64,000 nucleotides of DNA from Ruminococcus flavefaciens ATCC 19208 (GTDB lineage Bacteria > Bacillota > Clostridia > Oscillospirales > Ruminococcaceae). The stretch covers positions 61,819 to 125,818 of the forward strand of contig NZ_KI912492.1 of NCBI RefSeq assembly GCF_000518765.1. The letters are read 5' to 3'. The translations under genes were made by a program, and so were the position numbers. The notes beneath the pieces are model-generated. The model was not told the origin of the DNA. It made no database searches and worked only from the letters and a program-made list of their open reading frames with translations. Shown here piece after piece: positions 36,539 through 45,877 of this stretch (position 1 is its first letter; each line of letters begins with the position of its first letter).

Positions 36539-39500
36539 ATGTACCTGAAATCACTTGAAATACAGGGCTTTAAGTCCTTTCCTGATAAGATAAGCCTTAC
36601 CTTTGACAAGGGACTTACCGCAGTTGTCGGACCTAACGGAAGCGGCAAGAGCAATATCGGTGACTCGGTACGCTGGGTACTTGGTGAACAGTCCACAAAG
36701 ACTCTCCGCGGAAATAAAATGGAAGATGTAATCTTCTCGGGTACTGTTGCGCGAAAGCCTATGGGATTTGCCGCAGTTACGCTGAATATAGACAATTCAG
36801 ACAATACTCTTCCCGATATCGGTGATGAAGTTGCGGTAACACGTAAGCTTTACAGAAGCGGTGAGAGCGAGTACCTTATCAATGGAAAGTCCTGCCGATT
36901 AAAGGACATAAATGAGCTGTTTATGGACACCGGTCTGGGACGCGATGGCTACTCTATAATCGGACAGGGACGAATTGCCGAGATAGTCGGTGCAAAAAGC
37001 TCTGAACGCCGTGATATTTTTGAAGAGGCGGCAGGTATCTCAAAGTTCAGATACAAGAAGCTTGAAGCTGAGAGAAAGCTTACAGCCGCACAGGAAAATC
37101 TTCTTCGTCTGACGGATATACTCACCGAGCTTGAAGGCAGAGTCGAGCCGCTGCGTATACAGTCACAGAAGGCAGAGAAGTTCATAAAGCTTGCAGAGGA
37201 GCGAAAAAAGCTTGAAATATCCGTCTGGGTGACAAAGCTGGACGAGATGAAGGTAAAGCTTGATGAGCTGGAAAGCAAGATACTTATAAGCAAGAACGAA
37301 TACGAGAACGTTGAAAACGACATTCAGCGCGAGGAGCAGAAAATAGCAGACGGTATACGCAAGATGCAGGAAAGCACAATGCGCGCCGATGAGCTCCGCC
37401 GCAAAATGCTGGAGGAGGAGCAAACGGCTTCGGAAATGAAGTCGGGCATAGCCGTTCTCGAAAATGATATAAAGCACTGTAATGAAGCAGTTGAAGCTGC
37501 TCAGAAGAATATAGATAATGCCGAGGAAGCTAAAAAAGCTCTTGAAAACGAGCGAAAAGCAGCTGAGGATAAGCTTGCGGAGCTTGAAGAGCAGAAAAAG
37601 GCACTTGAAGCTGAGATAAAGGAAGCTGAGGAAAGCTTCCGCAAGGCTGAGAGCGAAAGCTCAAAGCTTGGCGACTCGGTTGACAAGGCAGGCAGCGAGA
37701 TAAACGGACTCTACATCAAGCAGAGCGAGTACCGTTTCGCAATAGAGTCCTCAAAGCAGACCGTAGCCGAGCAGACTGCAAGGCTTGCAGAGCTTCGTGA
37801 GAGCAGCGGCGACCTCGGACAGAAGCTCAAAGAGTACGAATCACAGACCGAGAGCGTAAAGGCAGATGCTGAAAATAACAAGGTTAAAGCCGAAGAGATA
37901 CGCAATAAGCTCAGCGGACTGGAAAGACTTTTCAAGTCGCGCAGAGAGGGCTTCGAGCAGGCGAAAAACGACTTTGAACGCGCTCTTTATGAGCTGAAAG
38001 ACAAACAGCAGAGACGTAAGATACTCACCGATCTTGAAAACAATATGGAGGGCTTTGCAGGAAGCGTCAAGCAGGTGCTGAAAGCTTCAAAGCAGGGACG
38101 TATCGGCGGTATCTTCGGCACTGTGACACAGAATATAAGCGTCGAGCCCGAGTACGCAGTGGCTGTTGAAACAGCTCTCGGCGGTGCTATGCAGAATATC
38201 ATCGTTGAAAACGAAGATATAGCAAAACGCTGTATCCGCTTCCTGAAAGAGCAGAAGGCAGGCCGTGCAACATTCCTGCCCATAACCTCTGTAAAGGGCT
38301 ATGAGCTCAAGGAGCAGGGACTTGAAAACTGCGAGGGCTTTGTTGCCAATGCCAACAAAATAGTAAAGTACGATCCGAAGTTCAGCGGCATCATAGCCTC
38401 ATTGCTTGGACGTATAGTAATTGCTGAGGACATCGACACAGCTACTCTTATCGCAAAGAAGTACGGCTACAAGTTCAGGATAGTAACTCTTGACGGTCAG
38501 GTCATAAACGCAGGCGGTTCGTTCACAGGTGGTTCTGCACAGCGTTCGGGCGGTATCATAACCCGTAAGAACGAGATAGACACCCTTGATGCGGAGATAG
38601 AAAAGCTTGAATCCGAGCGCGATGTACTGCGCGAAAAGGCAGAAAAGCTCCGTGCCGAGTCCGAAAAGCTCAGATTTGACACAGAGGCAGCCAAGGAAGA
38701 GCAGACAAACTGCGAGGCAGAGAGAGTACGCCTTGAAGCAGAGCTGAACAGTCTTGCTTCACTTGCAGAGCAGTTCCGCGCACAGTCTGAAAACTCAGAG
38801 AAGCTCAAGACTGAAACAGAGCAGAGGATAGAAGCTGCAAAGCAGAATATCGAGGACTCTGAAAAGGCACTTGCCGACACCGATGAGGAGATACGCGTTG
38901 CTGAGGAAAAGCTTGCTCAGGGACAGGATATCCGCGAAAAGCTGAGATTGCAGAGAGCAGAGCTTTCCGACAAGCTCTCACAGCTCAAGATCAGGGGCAT
39001 GGAGCTTGCAAAGGACGTTCAGGCTCAGGAGCTTGAAATAACCCGCATCAACAGACGTGCTGAGGAGCTTAAATACGGCGCTCATCAGTATGAAGAGGAA
39101 ATATTCAGACAGCAGGAACTTATCGGTCAGAAGAATGCCGAGATAGAAGAGCTGAAACAGAAGCTTGCTGATTTCAAGGACAATACTGCATCTTATAATG
39201 CTGAGATACAGCGTTGCCATGCAACTCATACCGAGCAGAACAGACTCGTAAACGAGATGCAGAACGGTCTGAAAGCAATAAATGACGCAAAGGAAAAGCT
39301 GTCGGCTGAGGTCACAAGACTTGAAGAACGCCGCGAGACCGTGTGCCGTGATACAGATAATATCATAAGGCAGCTTATGGAGGTCTACGAGCTCACACGT
39401 TCCGAGGCTGTTGCCATGGCTGAGAAAATCGATGATATGATAGCTGCACAGGCAGAGCTCACGACAATAAAGAACAAGATACGCGCCCTCGGAAGCGTTA

Positions 39501-40111
39501 ACGTAGACGCTATCGAGGAGTATAAGGAAGTATCCGAGCGTTACCGCTTTATGTCGGAGCAGATAGCAGATGTCCAGAAGTCAAAGGCAGAGCTTGAAAA
39601 GATAATCACAGACCTTACTGCCGAAATGTGCAGGATATTCTCGGAAAGCTTTGCTATAATCAATTCCAACTTCAAGAGCATATTCGTAGAGCTTTTCGGC
39701 GGCGGAAAGGCAGAGCTCATACTCACCGATCCCGAAAACGTACTTGAATCGGGCATAGAGATAAGCGTTGCGCCTCCCGGAAAGGTCATCAAGAACCTTA
39801 TCTCGCTTTCGGGCGGAGAGCAGTCCTTTGTTGCCATAGCAATTTACTTCGCTATTCTGAAGCTCAGACCTGCGCCCTTCTGTATACTCGATGAGATAGA
39901 CGCAGCTCTTGATGAAGTAAACGTAAGGAAATACGCACAGTATCTGAAAAAATTCACCGACACCACCCAGTTCGTGCTTGTTACTCACAGAAGAAGCGCG
40001 ATGGAAGAAGCAAATGTGCTTTACGGTGTTACCATGCAGGAGGACGGAATATCCAAGCTCCTTAAAATGGAACAGGTGGATTTCCAGGAGGACGTTGCTG
40101 ATATTCAGTAA
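36539..40111 (+). CDS. smc: Chromosome segregation protein SMC
   Basis: A 1190-residue SMC protein, which with ScpA and ScpB folds and segregates the chromosome. The N-terminal head has Walker A GPNGSGKSNI (31-40) and the QGRIAEI region. Coiled coils rich in Glu and Lys fill about 170-505 and 690-1010, separated by the hinge (about 515-685, GGIFGTVTQNISVEP to VINAGGSFTGGS). The C-terminal head has the ABC signature LSGGEQS near 1090 and Walker B CILDEIDAALDEVNV near 1120. Length and order match bacterial SMC. It lies between rnc-radical SAM and ftsY, the conserved Firmicutes neighbourhood. Confidence 0.97.
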   Translation: MYLKSLEIQGFKSFPDKISLTFDKGLTAVVGPNGSGKSNIGDSVRWVLGEQSTKTLRGNKMEDVIFSGTVARKPMGFAAVTLNIDNSDNTLPDIGDEVAVTRKLYRSGESEYLINGKSCRLKDINELFMDTGLGRDGYSIIGQGRIAEIVGAKSSERRDIFEEAAGISKFRYKKLEAERKLTAAQENLLRLTDILTELEGRVEPLRIQSQKAEKFIKLAEERKKLEISVWVTKLDEMKVKLDELESKILISKNEYENVENDIQREEQKIADGIRKMQESTMRADELRRKMLEEEQTASEMKSGIAVLENDIKHCNEAVEAAQKNIDNAEEAKKALENERKAAEDKLAELEEQKKALEAEIKEAEESFRKAESESSKLGDSVDKAGSEINGLYIKQSEYRFAIESSKQTVAEQTARLAELRESSGDLGQKLKEYESQTESVKADAENNKVKAEEIRNKLSGLERLFKSRREGFEQAKNDFERALYELKDKQQRRKILTDLENNMEGFAGSVKQVLKASKQGRIGGIFGTVTQNISVEPEYAVAVETALGGAMQNIIVENEDIAKRCIRFLKEQKAGRATFLPITSVKGYELKEQGLENCEGFVANANKIVKYDPKFSGIIASLLGRIVIAEDIDTATLIAKKYGYKFRIVTLDGQVINAGGSFTGGSAQRSGGIITRKNEIDTLDAEIEKLESERDVLREKAEKLRAESEKLRFDTEAAKEEQTNCEAERVRLEAELNSLASLAEQFRAQSENSEKLKTETEQRIEAAKQNIEDSEKALADTDEEIRVAEEKLAQGQDIREKLRLQRAELSDKLSQLKIRGMELAKDVQAQELEITRINRRAEELKYGAHQYEEEIFRQQELIGQKNAEIEELKQKLADFKDNTASYNAEIQRCHATHTEQNRLVNEMQNGLKAINDAKEKLSAEVTRLEERRETVCRDTDNIIRQLMEVYELTRSEAVAMAEKIDDMIAAQAELTTIKNKIRALGSVNVDAIEEYKEVSERYRFMSEQIADVQKSKAELEKIITDLTAEMCRIFSESFAIINSNFKSIFVELFGGGKAELILTDPENVLESGIEISVAPPGKVIKNLISLSGGEQSFVAIAIYFAILKLRPAPFCILDEIDAALDEVNVRKYAQYLKKFTDTTQFVLVTHRRSAMEEANVLYGVTMQEDGISKLLKMEQVDFQEDVADIQ

Positions 40112-40170
40112 GGTGTCACATTTTGATATTTTGATATGTTATATAATATAGATCATGTTTGGAGGATATA

Positions 40171-41544
40171 ATGGGACTTTTTTCTAAAATTGCCAGCGGT
40201 CTCAGAAAGACCAAGGATTTCCTTTTCGGAGGTATCCAGAGAGTACTCAACTCATTTACCGTAATTGATGAAGAACTTTTCGACCAGCTTGAAGAGCAGA
40301 TGATAATGAGCGATATCGGCGTTGAGACTTCTGAGGAGATATGCGACAGACTCCGCAAGAAGATCAAGGAGCGCGGTATAACCGACCCTAAGGAGATAAT
40401 GGGACTTATTCATGAAGTCATCTCCGAGATAATGGGCGATGATACAGGACTTGACCTTTCTGTATCACCTGCTGTTATCATGGTCATAGGTGTAAACGGA
40501 GCAGGTAAAACAACAACTATCGGCAAGCTCTGCCATCAGTTCAAGCAGGAGGGCAAGAAAGTCCTTGTTGCTGCTGCTGATACCTTCCGTGCAGCTGCTA
40601 TAGATCAGCTTGAGATATGGACTCAGAGAGCAGGCGTTGACATAGTAAAGCACGCAGAGGGCTCTGACCCGGGAGCTGTAGTATATGATGCACTTGAAGC
40701 TGCAAAGGCAAGAGAGTGCGATGTAGTCGTTATCGACACCGCAGGACGACTCCACAACAAGAAGAACCTTATGGAGGAGCTCAAAAAGATAAACCGTATC
40801 ATCGACACAAAGGCAGGAGAGTGCTCACGTGAGATACTCCTTGTGCTTGATGCCACAACAGGACAGAATGCGGTAAATCAGGCTAAACTTTTCAGCGAGA
40901 CAGCACCTATCACAGGTATCGTTCTCACAAAGCTTGACGGTACAGCAAAGGGCGGTATCGTTATCTCAATAAAGAACGAGCTTGGAATACCGGTTAAGCT
41001 CATAGGCGTAGGCGAAAAGATAGACGACTTGCAGCCATTTGACAGCAATATGTTCGTTGATGCTCTCTTTGCTTCACCTGAGCAGCTCGAAGAGCTCGCA
41101 GAAGAGGAAGAAGCTGCCGAGGCATACGATGAAGATGAATACGAGGAAGAGACAGGGGATGACAACACTGTTGAGGTTGACGGCGTAAAGGGCTATTACA
41201 ACGAATACGGCGCATTCATTCCTTATGCAGAGGACGAAGAAGATGAAGAAGAGTCCTATGACGAGGAATACGAAGAGGAAGAGACTGAGGAAGAATACGA
41301 TGAAGAGTCGGAAGATGAGTCCGAATATGAGTATGAGGAAGAGTCTGACGATGAATCTGATGAGGAAACAGAAGAGGCTGACGACAGCGAGCTGACCGAA
41401 GATGAAGAGTCCGAAGAAGAGGACGATTCTGATGAAGAAGATGAGGCAAAGGAAACCGAAGAAGAGCCTGAAGCTGCTGAGCCTGAGAAGAAGAAAAAGC
41501 GCGGCTTCTTCAGCAGACTGTTCGGAGGTAAGGACGATGATTAA
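40171..41544 (+). CDS. ftsY: Signal recognition particle receptor FtsY with C-terminal acidic domain
   Basis: The SRP receptor GTPase that brings ribosomes to the membrane. ATG 40171 follows TTTGGAGG by five bases and gives MGLFSKIASGLRKTKDFLFG, a short amphipathic targeting helix; the TTG at 40159 is part of the ribosome binding region. The NG domain (about 20-300) has GVNGAGKTTT (107-116), DTFRAAA, DTAGR, TKLDGTAKGG and GVGEKIDDLQPFD. In FtsY the NG domain normally ends the protein. Here about 150 residues follow: an extremely Glu/Asp-rich tract (about 307-437), then KKKKRGFFSRLFGGKDDD (440-457), which resembles the RGFF membrane-binding start of E. coli FtsY. So the acidic A-like domain sits at the C-terminus. 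The end overlaps rdgB by eight bases. Confidence 0.95.
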   Translation: MGLFSKIASGLRKTKDFLFGGIQRVLNSFTVIDEELFDQLEEQMIMSDIGVETSEEICDRLRKKIKERGITDPKEIMGLIHEVISEIMGDDTGLDLSVSPAVIMVIGVNGAGKTTTIGKLCHQFKQEGKKVLVAAADTFRAAAIDQLEIWTQRAGVDIVKHAEGSDPGAVVYDALEAAKARECDVVVIDTAGRLHNKKNLMEELKKINRIIDTKAGECSREILLVLDATTGQNAVNQAKLFSETAPITGIVLTKLDGTAKGGIVISIKNELGIPVKLIGVGEKIDDLQPFDSNMFVDALFASPEQLEELAEEEEAAEAYDEDEYEEETGDDNTVEVDGVKGYYNEYGAFIPYAEDEEDEEESYDEEYEEEETEEEYDEESEDESEYEYEEESDDESDEETEEADDSELTEDEESEEEDDSDEEDEAKETEEEPEAAEPEKKKKRGFFSRLFGGKDDD

Positions 41545-42118
41545 GCAGCTGGTAATGGCTACGAACAATGCCAACAAGCTCCGTGAGGCAAGAGAGATAC
41601 TTGCTCCCCTCGGTATAGAGGTGCTGTCTCAGCGTGAAGCAGGTGCAAACTGCGATCCTGAGGAAAACGGTGCTACATTTGCGGAGAATGCACTCATAAA
41701 GGCAAAGGCTGTATACGAAGCTGTAGGACTTCCTACAATAGCCGATGACAGCGGACTCTGTGTTGATGCAATGGACGGCAGACCCGGAGTATATTCCGCA
41801 AGATACGCTCCTGAGGGACAGCACTGCGCAAAGCTCCTTGAGGAAATGAAGGACGTTCCCGAGGATAAGCGCGGAGCTGCTTTCAGGTGCACTATAGCCT
41901 ACATCGACGAAAACGGATACGATACCATGTCAGGGGACTGCAAAGGCGCTATCGGCTATGAGCAGAGAGGCACGAACGGTTTCGGCTATGACCCTGTGTT
42001 CATGGTTGGCGACAGGACTATGGCGGAGCTTACCGCTGATGAGAAAAACAAGATAAGTCACAGAGGTGCAGCCCTGAGAGAGCTGTACAGCTTCCTTAAA
42101 GAAAGATACGGTGATTGA
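41537..42118 (+). CDS. rdgB: XTP/dITP diphosphatase (RdgB/HAM1)
   Basis: A 193-residue house-cleaning pyrophosphatase that removes dITP and XTP from the nucleotide pool. It shows ATNNANKLREAREIL at the N-terminus, IADDSGLCVDAMDGRPGVYSAR, GTNGFGYDPVF and KNKISHRGAAL, all family motifs. The start at 41537 lies eight bases after GGAGG (41524-41528), which itself codes part of the FtsY C-terminal tail; the longer upstream frame is a shadow of the FtsY acidic tract. It abuts yhbY with no gap. Confidence 0.95.
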   Translation: MIKQLVMATNNANKLREAREILAPLGIEVLSQREAGANCDPEENGATFAENALIKAKAVYEAVGLPTIADDSGLCVDAMDGRPGVYSARYAPEGQHCAKLLEEMKDVPEDKRGAAFRCTIAYIDENGYDTMSGDCKGAIGYEQRGTNGFGYDPVFMVGDRTMAELTADEKNKISHRGAALRELYSFLKERYGD

Positions 42119-42421
42119 ATGTTAACAAGCAAGCAGAGAGCGTACCTGCGCGGTATCGCTTCAACATATGAGACCATATATCAGGTCGGCAAGGGCGGAG
42201 TCACAGAAGCTATGTGCAAGGATATAGCAGAGGCACTCCGCAAGAGAGAGCTTATAAAGCTGAGAGTCCTTGACAACTCGGGCTGGACAGCAAGAGAAGC
42301 TGCGGACGCTATCGCAGAGCAGACAGACTCCGATGTAGTACAGGTCATAGGCAATAAATTCGTGCTTTTCAAGCGCAACGAGAAAGACCCTGTTATTGAG
42401 AATATTCCCAAGGCGAAGTAA
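42119..42421 (+). CDS. yhbY: YhbY/CRM-family RNA-binding protein
   Basis: A 100-residue CRM-domain protein: LTSKQRAYLRGIAS at the start, the QVGKGGVTEAM turn (the family GxxG-like RNA-binding loop), a VLDNSGW segment and DVVQVIGNKFVLFKR at the end. Relatives associate with pre-50S particles. The ATG follows the rdgB stop directly. Confidence 0.93.
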   Translation: MLTSKQRAYLRGIASTYETIYQVGKGGVTEAMCKDIAEALRKRELIKLRVLDNSGWTAREAADAIAEQTDSDVVQVIGNKFVLFKRNEKDPVIENIPKAK

Positions 42422-42424
42422 GCC

Positions 42425-43120
42425 ATGAAGGTACTGATAATAAGCGGTACGAACCATAAGGGCTCGACCTACAGTATCGGACATATAGTTGCCGAGAAGC
42501 TTACTAAAGCAGAAAATATCAGCGAGGTGTTCCTGCCGCGGGATTTTGACGAGTTCTGCTGCGGCTGTACCAACTGTTTTAGTAAATCTGATGACAAGTG
42601 TCCGCACTACTCAAAGCTGAAGCCCATAACCGAGCTTATAGACGCTGCCGATGTGCTGATACTTACATCTCCCGTGTATGTATATCACTGTACAGGTCAA
42701 ATGAAGGCTCTCCTCGATCATTACGGCTGGCGCTGGATGGCTCATCGTCCCGATGAGAGAATGTTCGGCAAGCAGGCGGTAGTCGTTGCAACTGCTGCGG
42801 GAGCAGGTATGAAGTCAACGATGAAGGATATGGCTGACAGCTGTTTCTTCTGGGGAATCCCACAGATCTACAAGCTGGGAAAGGCTGTAAGAGCAATTGA
42901 CTGGAACAGCGTATCGCCGAAGATGAAGGAAAGCATCAATGCAAAAGCTGACAGTATCGCCAGAAAGATACTGAAAAGGCAGGGAAAAGTACCTGTCGGT
43001 ATAAAGACAAGGGCATTTTTCAAGATAATGAGCCTTTTGCAGCGCAACGGCTGGAACAAGGCTGATATGGACTACTGGAAGGAAAAGGGCTGGACAGGCA
43101 GCAAACGCCCGTGGAAATAA
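42425..43120 (+). CDS. Flavodoxin-like NAD(P)H-dependent oxidoreductase
   Basis: A 231-residue protein of the NADPH-dependent FMN reductase/iron-sulfur flavoprotein family. The FMN-binding loop is SGTNHKGST (residues 7-15), and LTSPVYVYHCTGQMKALLDH is the conserved second flavin block. Cysteines cluster at CCGCTNC with a further Cys in DKCPHY, which could bind a metal or an iron-sulfur cluster. The C-terminus is basic and helical. The substrate is unknown. It sits three bases after yhbY and 27 bases before nadD. Confidence 0.85.
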   Translation: MKVLIISGTNHKGSTYSIGHIVAEKLTKAENISEVFLPRDFDEFCCGCTNCFSKSDDKCPHYSKLKPITELIDAADVLILTSPVYVYHCTGQMKALLDHYGWRWMAHRPDERMFGKQAVVVATAAGAGMKSTMKDMADSCFFWGIPQIYKLGKAVRAIDWNSVSPKMKESINAKADSIARKILKRQGKVPVGIKTRAFFKIMSLLQRNGWNKADMDYWKEKGWTGSKRPWK

Positions 43121-43147
43121 GCATAAATACAGTATCGGAGGTGCAGA

Positions 43148-44341
43148 ATGAAAATAGGAATATACGGCGGAAGCTTCAATCCCGTTCATAACGGACATAT
43201 ACATCTTGCCAATACGGCTGTTGAGGAATTCGGGCTGGACAGGCTTTATCTTCTTCCGTCAAAGAAGTCTCCGCACCGTTCGAGTGCTGAATATGCTCCC
43301 GATGAGGACAGGCTTGAAATGCTGAGGCTTGCCTGCAAGGGCAATGAGCATTTGTTTGTCAGTGATTTTGAGACGCGCAGCGACCGCGTGAGCTATACTA
43401 TTTACACAGTGGAGCATTTCCGTAGTGAATTTCCCGATGATGAACTGTTTCTCCTTGTGGGAAGCGATATGCTGCTGAGCTTTGATACATGGTACCGCTT
43501 TGAAGAGATACTCGCCAATGTAACACTTTGTGTAGTTTCACGGGAAAACGGTGATATGGCAGAGTTGAAGAAAAAAGCAGAGGAACTTGAAAAATTCGGC
43601 AAAATACTGGTATCTGAGGCTGCTCCCACGGTGATATCGAGCACAGAGGTCAGAAAAAAAATTGCCAAAAACAAGGATTTCACTTGCTATCTTGACGAAA
43701 ATGTAGTACAATATATAAGATTGAAGGGATTATATTCGGTACGAGGTGAAGAAAAATTGCTGTATAACCCCGATGACAAAAAGAAATATCTTAAAAGCTG
43801 CCTTTCTGCCAAAAGATACACTCATTCGCTGAATGTTGCAGCAGAATGCAGAAAGCTGGCTGAAAAATACGGTGAAGATCCTGACAAGGCTTATTTTGCA
43901 GGACTTCTCCATGATATATGTAAGGAAATGCCTGATGATGTACAGAAGGAACTGGTCATGAGCAGCGGCTATACAGTCTGCCGCGAAGAGCTTGAGACAC
44001 GTTCAGTGTGGCATGGTATTGCAGGCGCATATTTTATAAAAAAAGAATTTGGCATTGAAGATATAGATATACTCAATTCCATTAGATTTCATACAGTGGG
44101 CAGAGCAGGTATGTCACGCCTTGAAGAGATAGTATATATGGGCGACCTGATATCTGCCGAGAGAGACTATAAAGATGTAGACAAGATGCGTAAGCTGGCA
44201 TATACTGACCTAAATGCAGCTATGATGGAAGCATTCGCATTTTCCATGAAGTCTGTGATAAAAAAAGGCGGAGTTATTCCGATATGTACCGCCGAGGGAT
44301 ATAATTTTTACACGAGACTTTTAAAAGAAGAGAAGAAATGA
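43148..44341 (+). CDS. nadD: Fused nicotinate-nucleotide adenylyltransferase and YqeK HD hydrolase
   Basis: One 397-residue frame holds two enzymes. Residues 1-200 are NadD, which makes deaminido-NAD from nicotinate mononucleotide and ATP: GGSFNPVHNGHIH (7-19), LLPSKKSPH, LVGSDMLLSFDTW and the C-terminal ISSTEVR. Residues of about 210-397 are YqeK, an HD-domain hydrolase shown in other bacteria to split diadenosine tetraphosphate: RYTHSLNVA, GLLHDICKEMP, WHGIAGA and RFHTVGRAGM. In most Firmicutes these are two adjacent genes; here the junction (LKGLYSVRGEEKLLYNPDD) is continuous with no stop. GGAGGTG precedes the ATG. The downstream LCP and rsfS genes follow the usual order. Confidence 0.93.
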   Translation: MKIGIYGGSFNPVHNGHIHLANTAVEEFGLDRLYLLPSKKSPHRSSAEYAPDEDRLEMLRLACKGNEHLFVSDFETRSDRVSYTIYTVEHFRSEFPDDELFLLVGSDMLLSFDTWYRFEEILANVTLCVVSRENGDMAELKKKAEELEKFGKILVSEAAPTVISSTEVRKKIAKNKDFTCYLDENVVQYIRLKGLYSVRGEEKLLYNPDDKKKYLKSCLSAKRYTHSLNVAAECRKLAEKYGEDPDKAYFAGLLHDICKEMPDDVQKELVMSSGYTVCREELETRSVWHGIAGAYFIKKEFGIEDIDILNSIRFHTVGRAGMSRLEEIVYMGDLISAERDYKDVDKMRKLAYTDLNAAMMEAFAFSMKSVIKKGGVIPICTAEGYNFYTRLLKEEKK

Positions 44342-44365
44342 TAGCAAATTGAAAAGAGGACTCAA

Positions 44366-45877
44366 ATGAACCGAGAAGAACTTAATGGAGAGTTTAATAG
44401 AAACGTAAAAAATGCTCCGAGACAGCCAAAGCCGTTAAGGAAGCTTAAAAGGATAGATAATTCAAAGCCGAGTCAGCCTGTGTATCACGGACTGCACGAA
44501 GCTCCGTCAATAGATATAAGCATCGAAGAGGAAAAGCCGAGAAGACGTGCTCCCGAGCCTAAGCAGACATACTACGGACTCCACGAAAAAGGCAGAGCAG
44601 GAGATATTGTCGAAGGCGATGAGTTTGACGACTTTGATGATTACGACTATGGCAATGAAAAGGAAGGAAAAAAGAGCAAAAAAGATGTTATAATCAAGAC
44701 ATCTTCCATACTTATGAGTCTGGTAGTCATAGTTGCTCTTTTCCTTAATATGCCTATACTCTGGTATAAAAAGACAGGTCAGCCCGATCAGAGAGTGTCA
44801 ATAATTAAGTATTTCAAGCTGTGGCAGCCTCTTGTTGATCTTGAAGGAGAGCTTGAAAAGCCTCAGACCAATCTCAATGTTGATACCGATATCGTAACCG
44901 ATGATTTTACGGATGGTCTTGATCTTCCTCAGTTGGTAGAGGGACAGTATACAGTTCTTTTCCTTGGATTTGACGAGGATCAGGAGCTTACCGACGTTAT
45001 ATGGATATGCCAGTTCGATATCGCAGCTGCTAAGCTCCATATATTACAGATACCTCGTGACTGTGCTGTTCCTAACTATACAAGCAACCCTACAACAAAG
45101 ATAAACAGTGTTTACTATGAGGGCTACGATCAGGAAGTAAGCAAGATACAGCGTGTAGTAAACTGCGTACAGGATAATTTTGGCGTTCCGATAGATGCAT
45201 ATGTTACTACAGCCTGCTTTGATATTGTTGACATAGTTAATCTTATAGGCGGTATACCGATACATCTTGATAACGAGATCATCTACGAAGCAGACAAGAT
45301 AATCCCTGCGGGTGATGTCAAGCTTTCGGGTGAGCAGGCAGAGTGGTTCGTTCGTTTCCGTCATGAGTGGCTTCAGGGCGATATCGGACGAGTTCAGAAC
45401 CAGCGTCGTTTCATGGCAGCAGCTATGCAGAAGCTGCTCAGCATAGTAAAAGACGAGGGAAAAATGAAGCTTTACAGCTATCTGAAAACTATCTATCAGA
45501 ACAAGTGGATAGCTACGAATATGAGCGTTGCTGATCTCAGCAAGCTTGCTGATTTTGGTTCTACACTCCAAATGGAAAATGTAAGCGTAAACATGGTACC
45601 GGGTGAGGACGCAATGTACTACGCTGCTGACGGAGTAGAATACAGCATTTACTCTATCCACAAGAGAGCAACATTGGATCTGATAAATGAATCATTCAGA
45701 CCGTATCAGCTCCCGCTGCTCATGTCTGACAGCAATATCATTGAGTATGTACAGGAGTACGAATATCAGTATGATCTTTACGACGATACAGGTATTACCT
45801 TCGAGGAACTTGAAACGGCTACAGAGCCTTTGAGAAATCCCGATATGAAACCTGCATGGAAGGAGTATGAAGAATAA
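44366..45877 (+). CDS. LytR-CpsA-Psr (LCP) family cell-wall glycopolymer ligase
   Basis: A 503-residue membrane protein. A hydrophilic cytoplasmic N-terminus of about 110 residues, with two YHGLHE/YYGLHE repeats, precedes one membrane helix (IIKTSSILMSLVVIVALFLN) and an extracellular LCP domain (about 190-420). LCP enzymes move teichoic acid or capsule polymers from undecaprenyl carriers to peptidoglycan. Visible blocks are YTVLFLGFDED, LHILQIPRDCAV, TKINSVYYEG, FGVPIDAYV, LIGGIPIHLD and the Arg-rich RFRHEW followed by GDIGRVQNQRRF. It sits between nadD-yqeK and rsfS, a typical location. Confidence 0.9.
   Translation: MNREELNGEFNRNVKNAPRQPKPLRKLKRIDNSKPSQPVYHGLHEAPSIDISIEEEKPRRRAPEPKQTYYGLHEKGRAGDIVEGDEFDDFDDYDYGNEKEGKKSKKDVIIKTSSILMSLVVIVALFLNMPILWYKKTGQPDQRVSIIKYFKLWQPLVDLEGELEKPQTNLNVDTDIVTDDFTDGLDLPQLVEGQYTVLFLGFDEDQELTDVIWICQFDIAAAKLHILQIPRDCAVPNYTSNPTTKINSVYYEGYDQEVSKIQRVVNCVQDNFGVPIDAYVTTACFDIVDIVNLIGGIPIHLDNEIIYEADKIIPAGDVKLSGEQAEWFVRFRHEWLQGDIGRVQNQRRFMAAAMQKLLSIVKDEGKMKLYSYLKTIYQNKWIATNMSVADLSKLADFGSTLQMENVSVNMVPGEDAMYYAADGVEYSIYSIHKRATLDLINESFRPYQLPLLMSDSNIIEYVQEYEYQYDLYDDTGITFEELETATEPLRNPDMKPAWKEYEE

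Noticed and set aside
37163..37477. Antisense ORFs within smc and other long genes.
   Set aside because: They have low-complexity or implausible composition and no start signals, and they lie wholly inside conserved genes on the other strand.
40112..40170. A promoter between smc and ftsY (TATAAT at 40142-40147).
   Set aside because: No acceptable -35 lies 16-18 bases upstream; TTGATA is only 13 bases away.
41402..41536. A 45-residue N-terminal extension of RdgB.
   Set aside because: It is the other-frame shadow of the FtsY acidic tract; the start at 41537 has a well-spaced ribosome binding site and the standard N-terminus.
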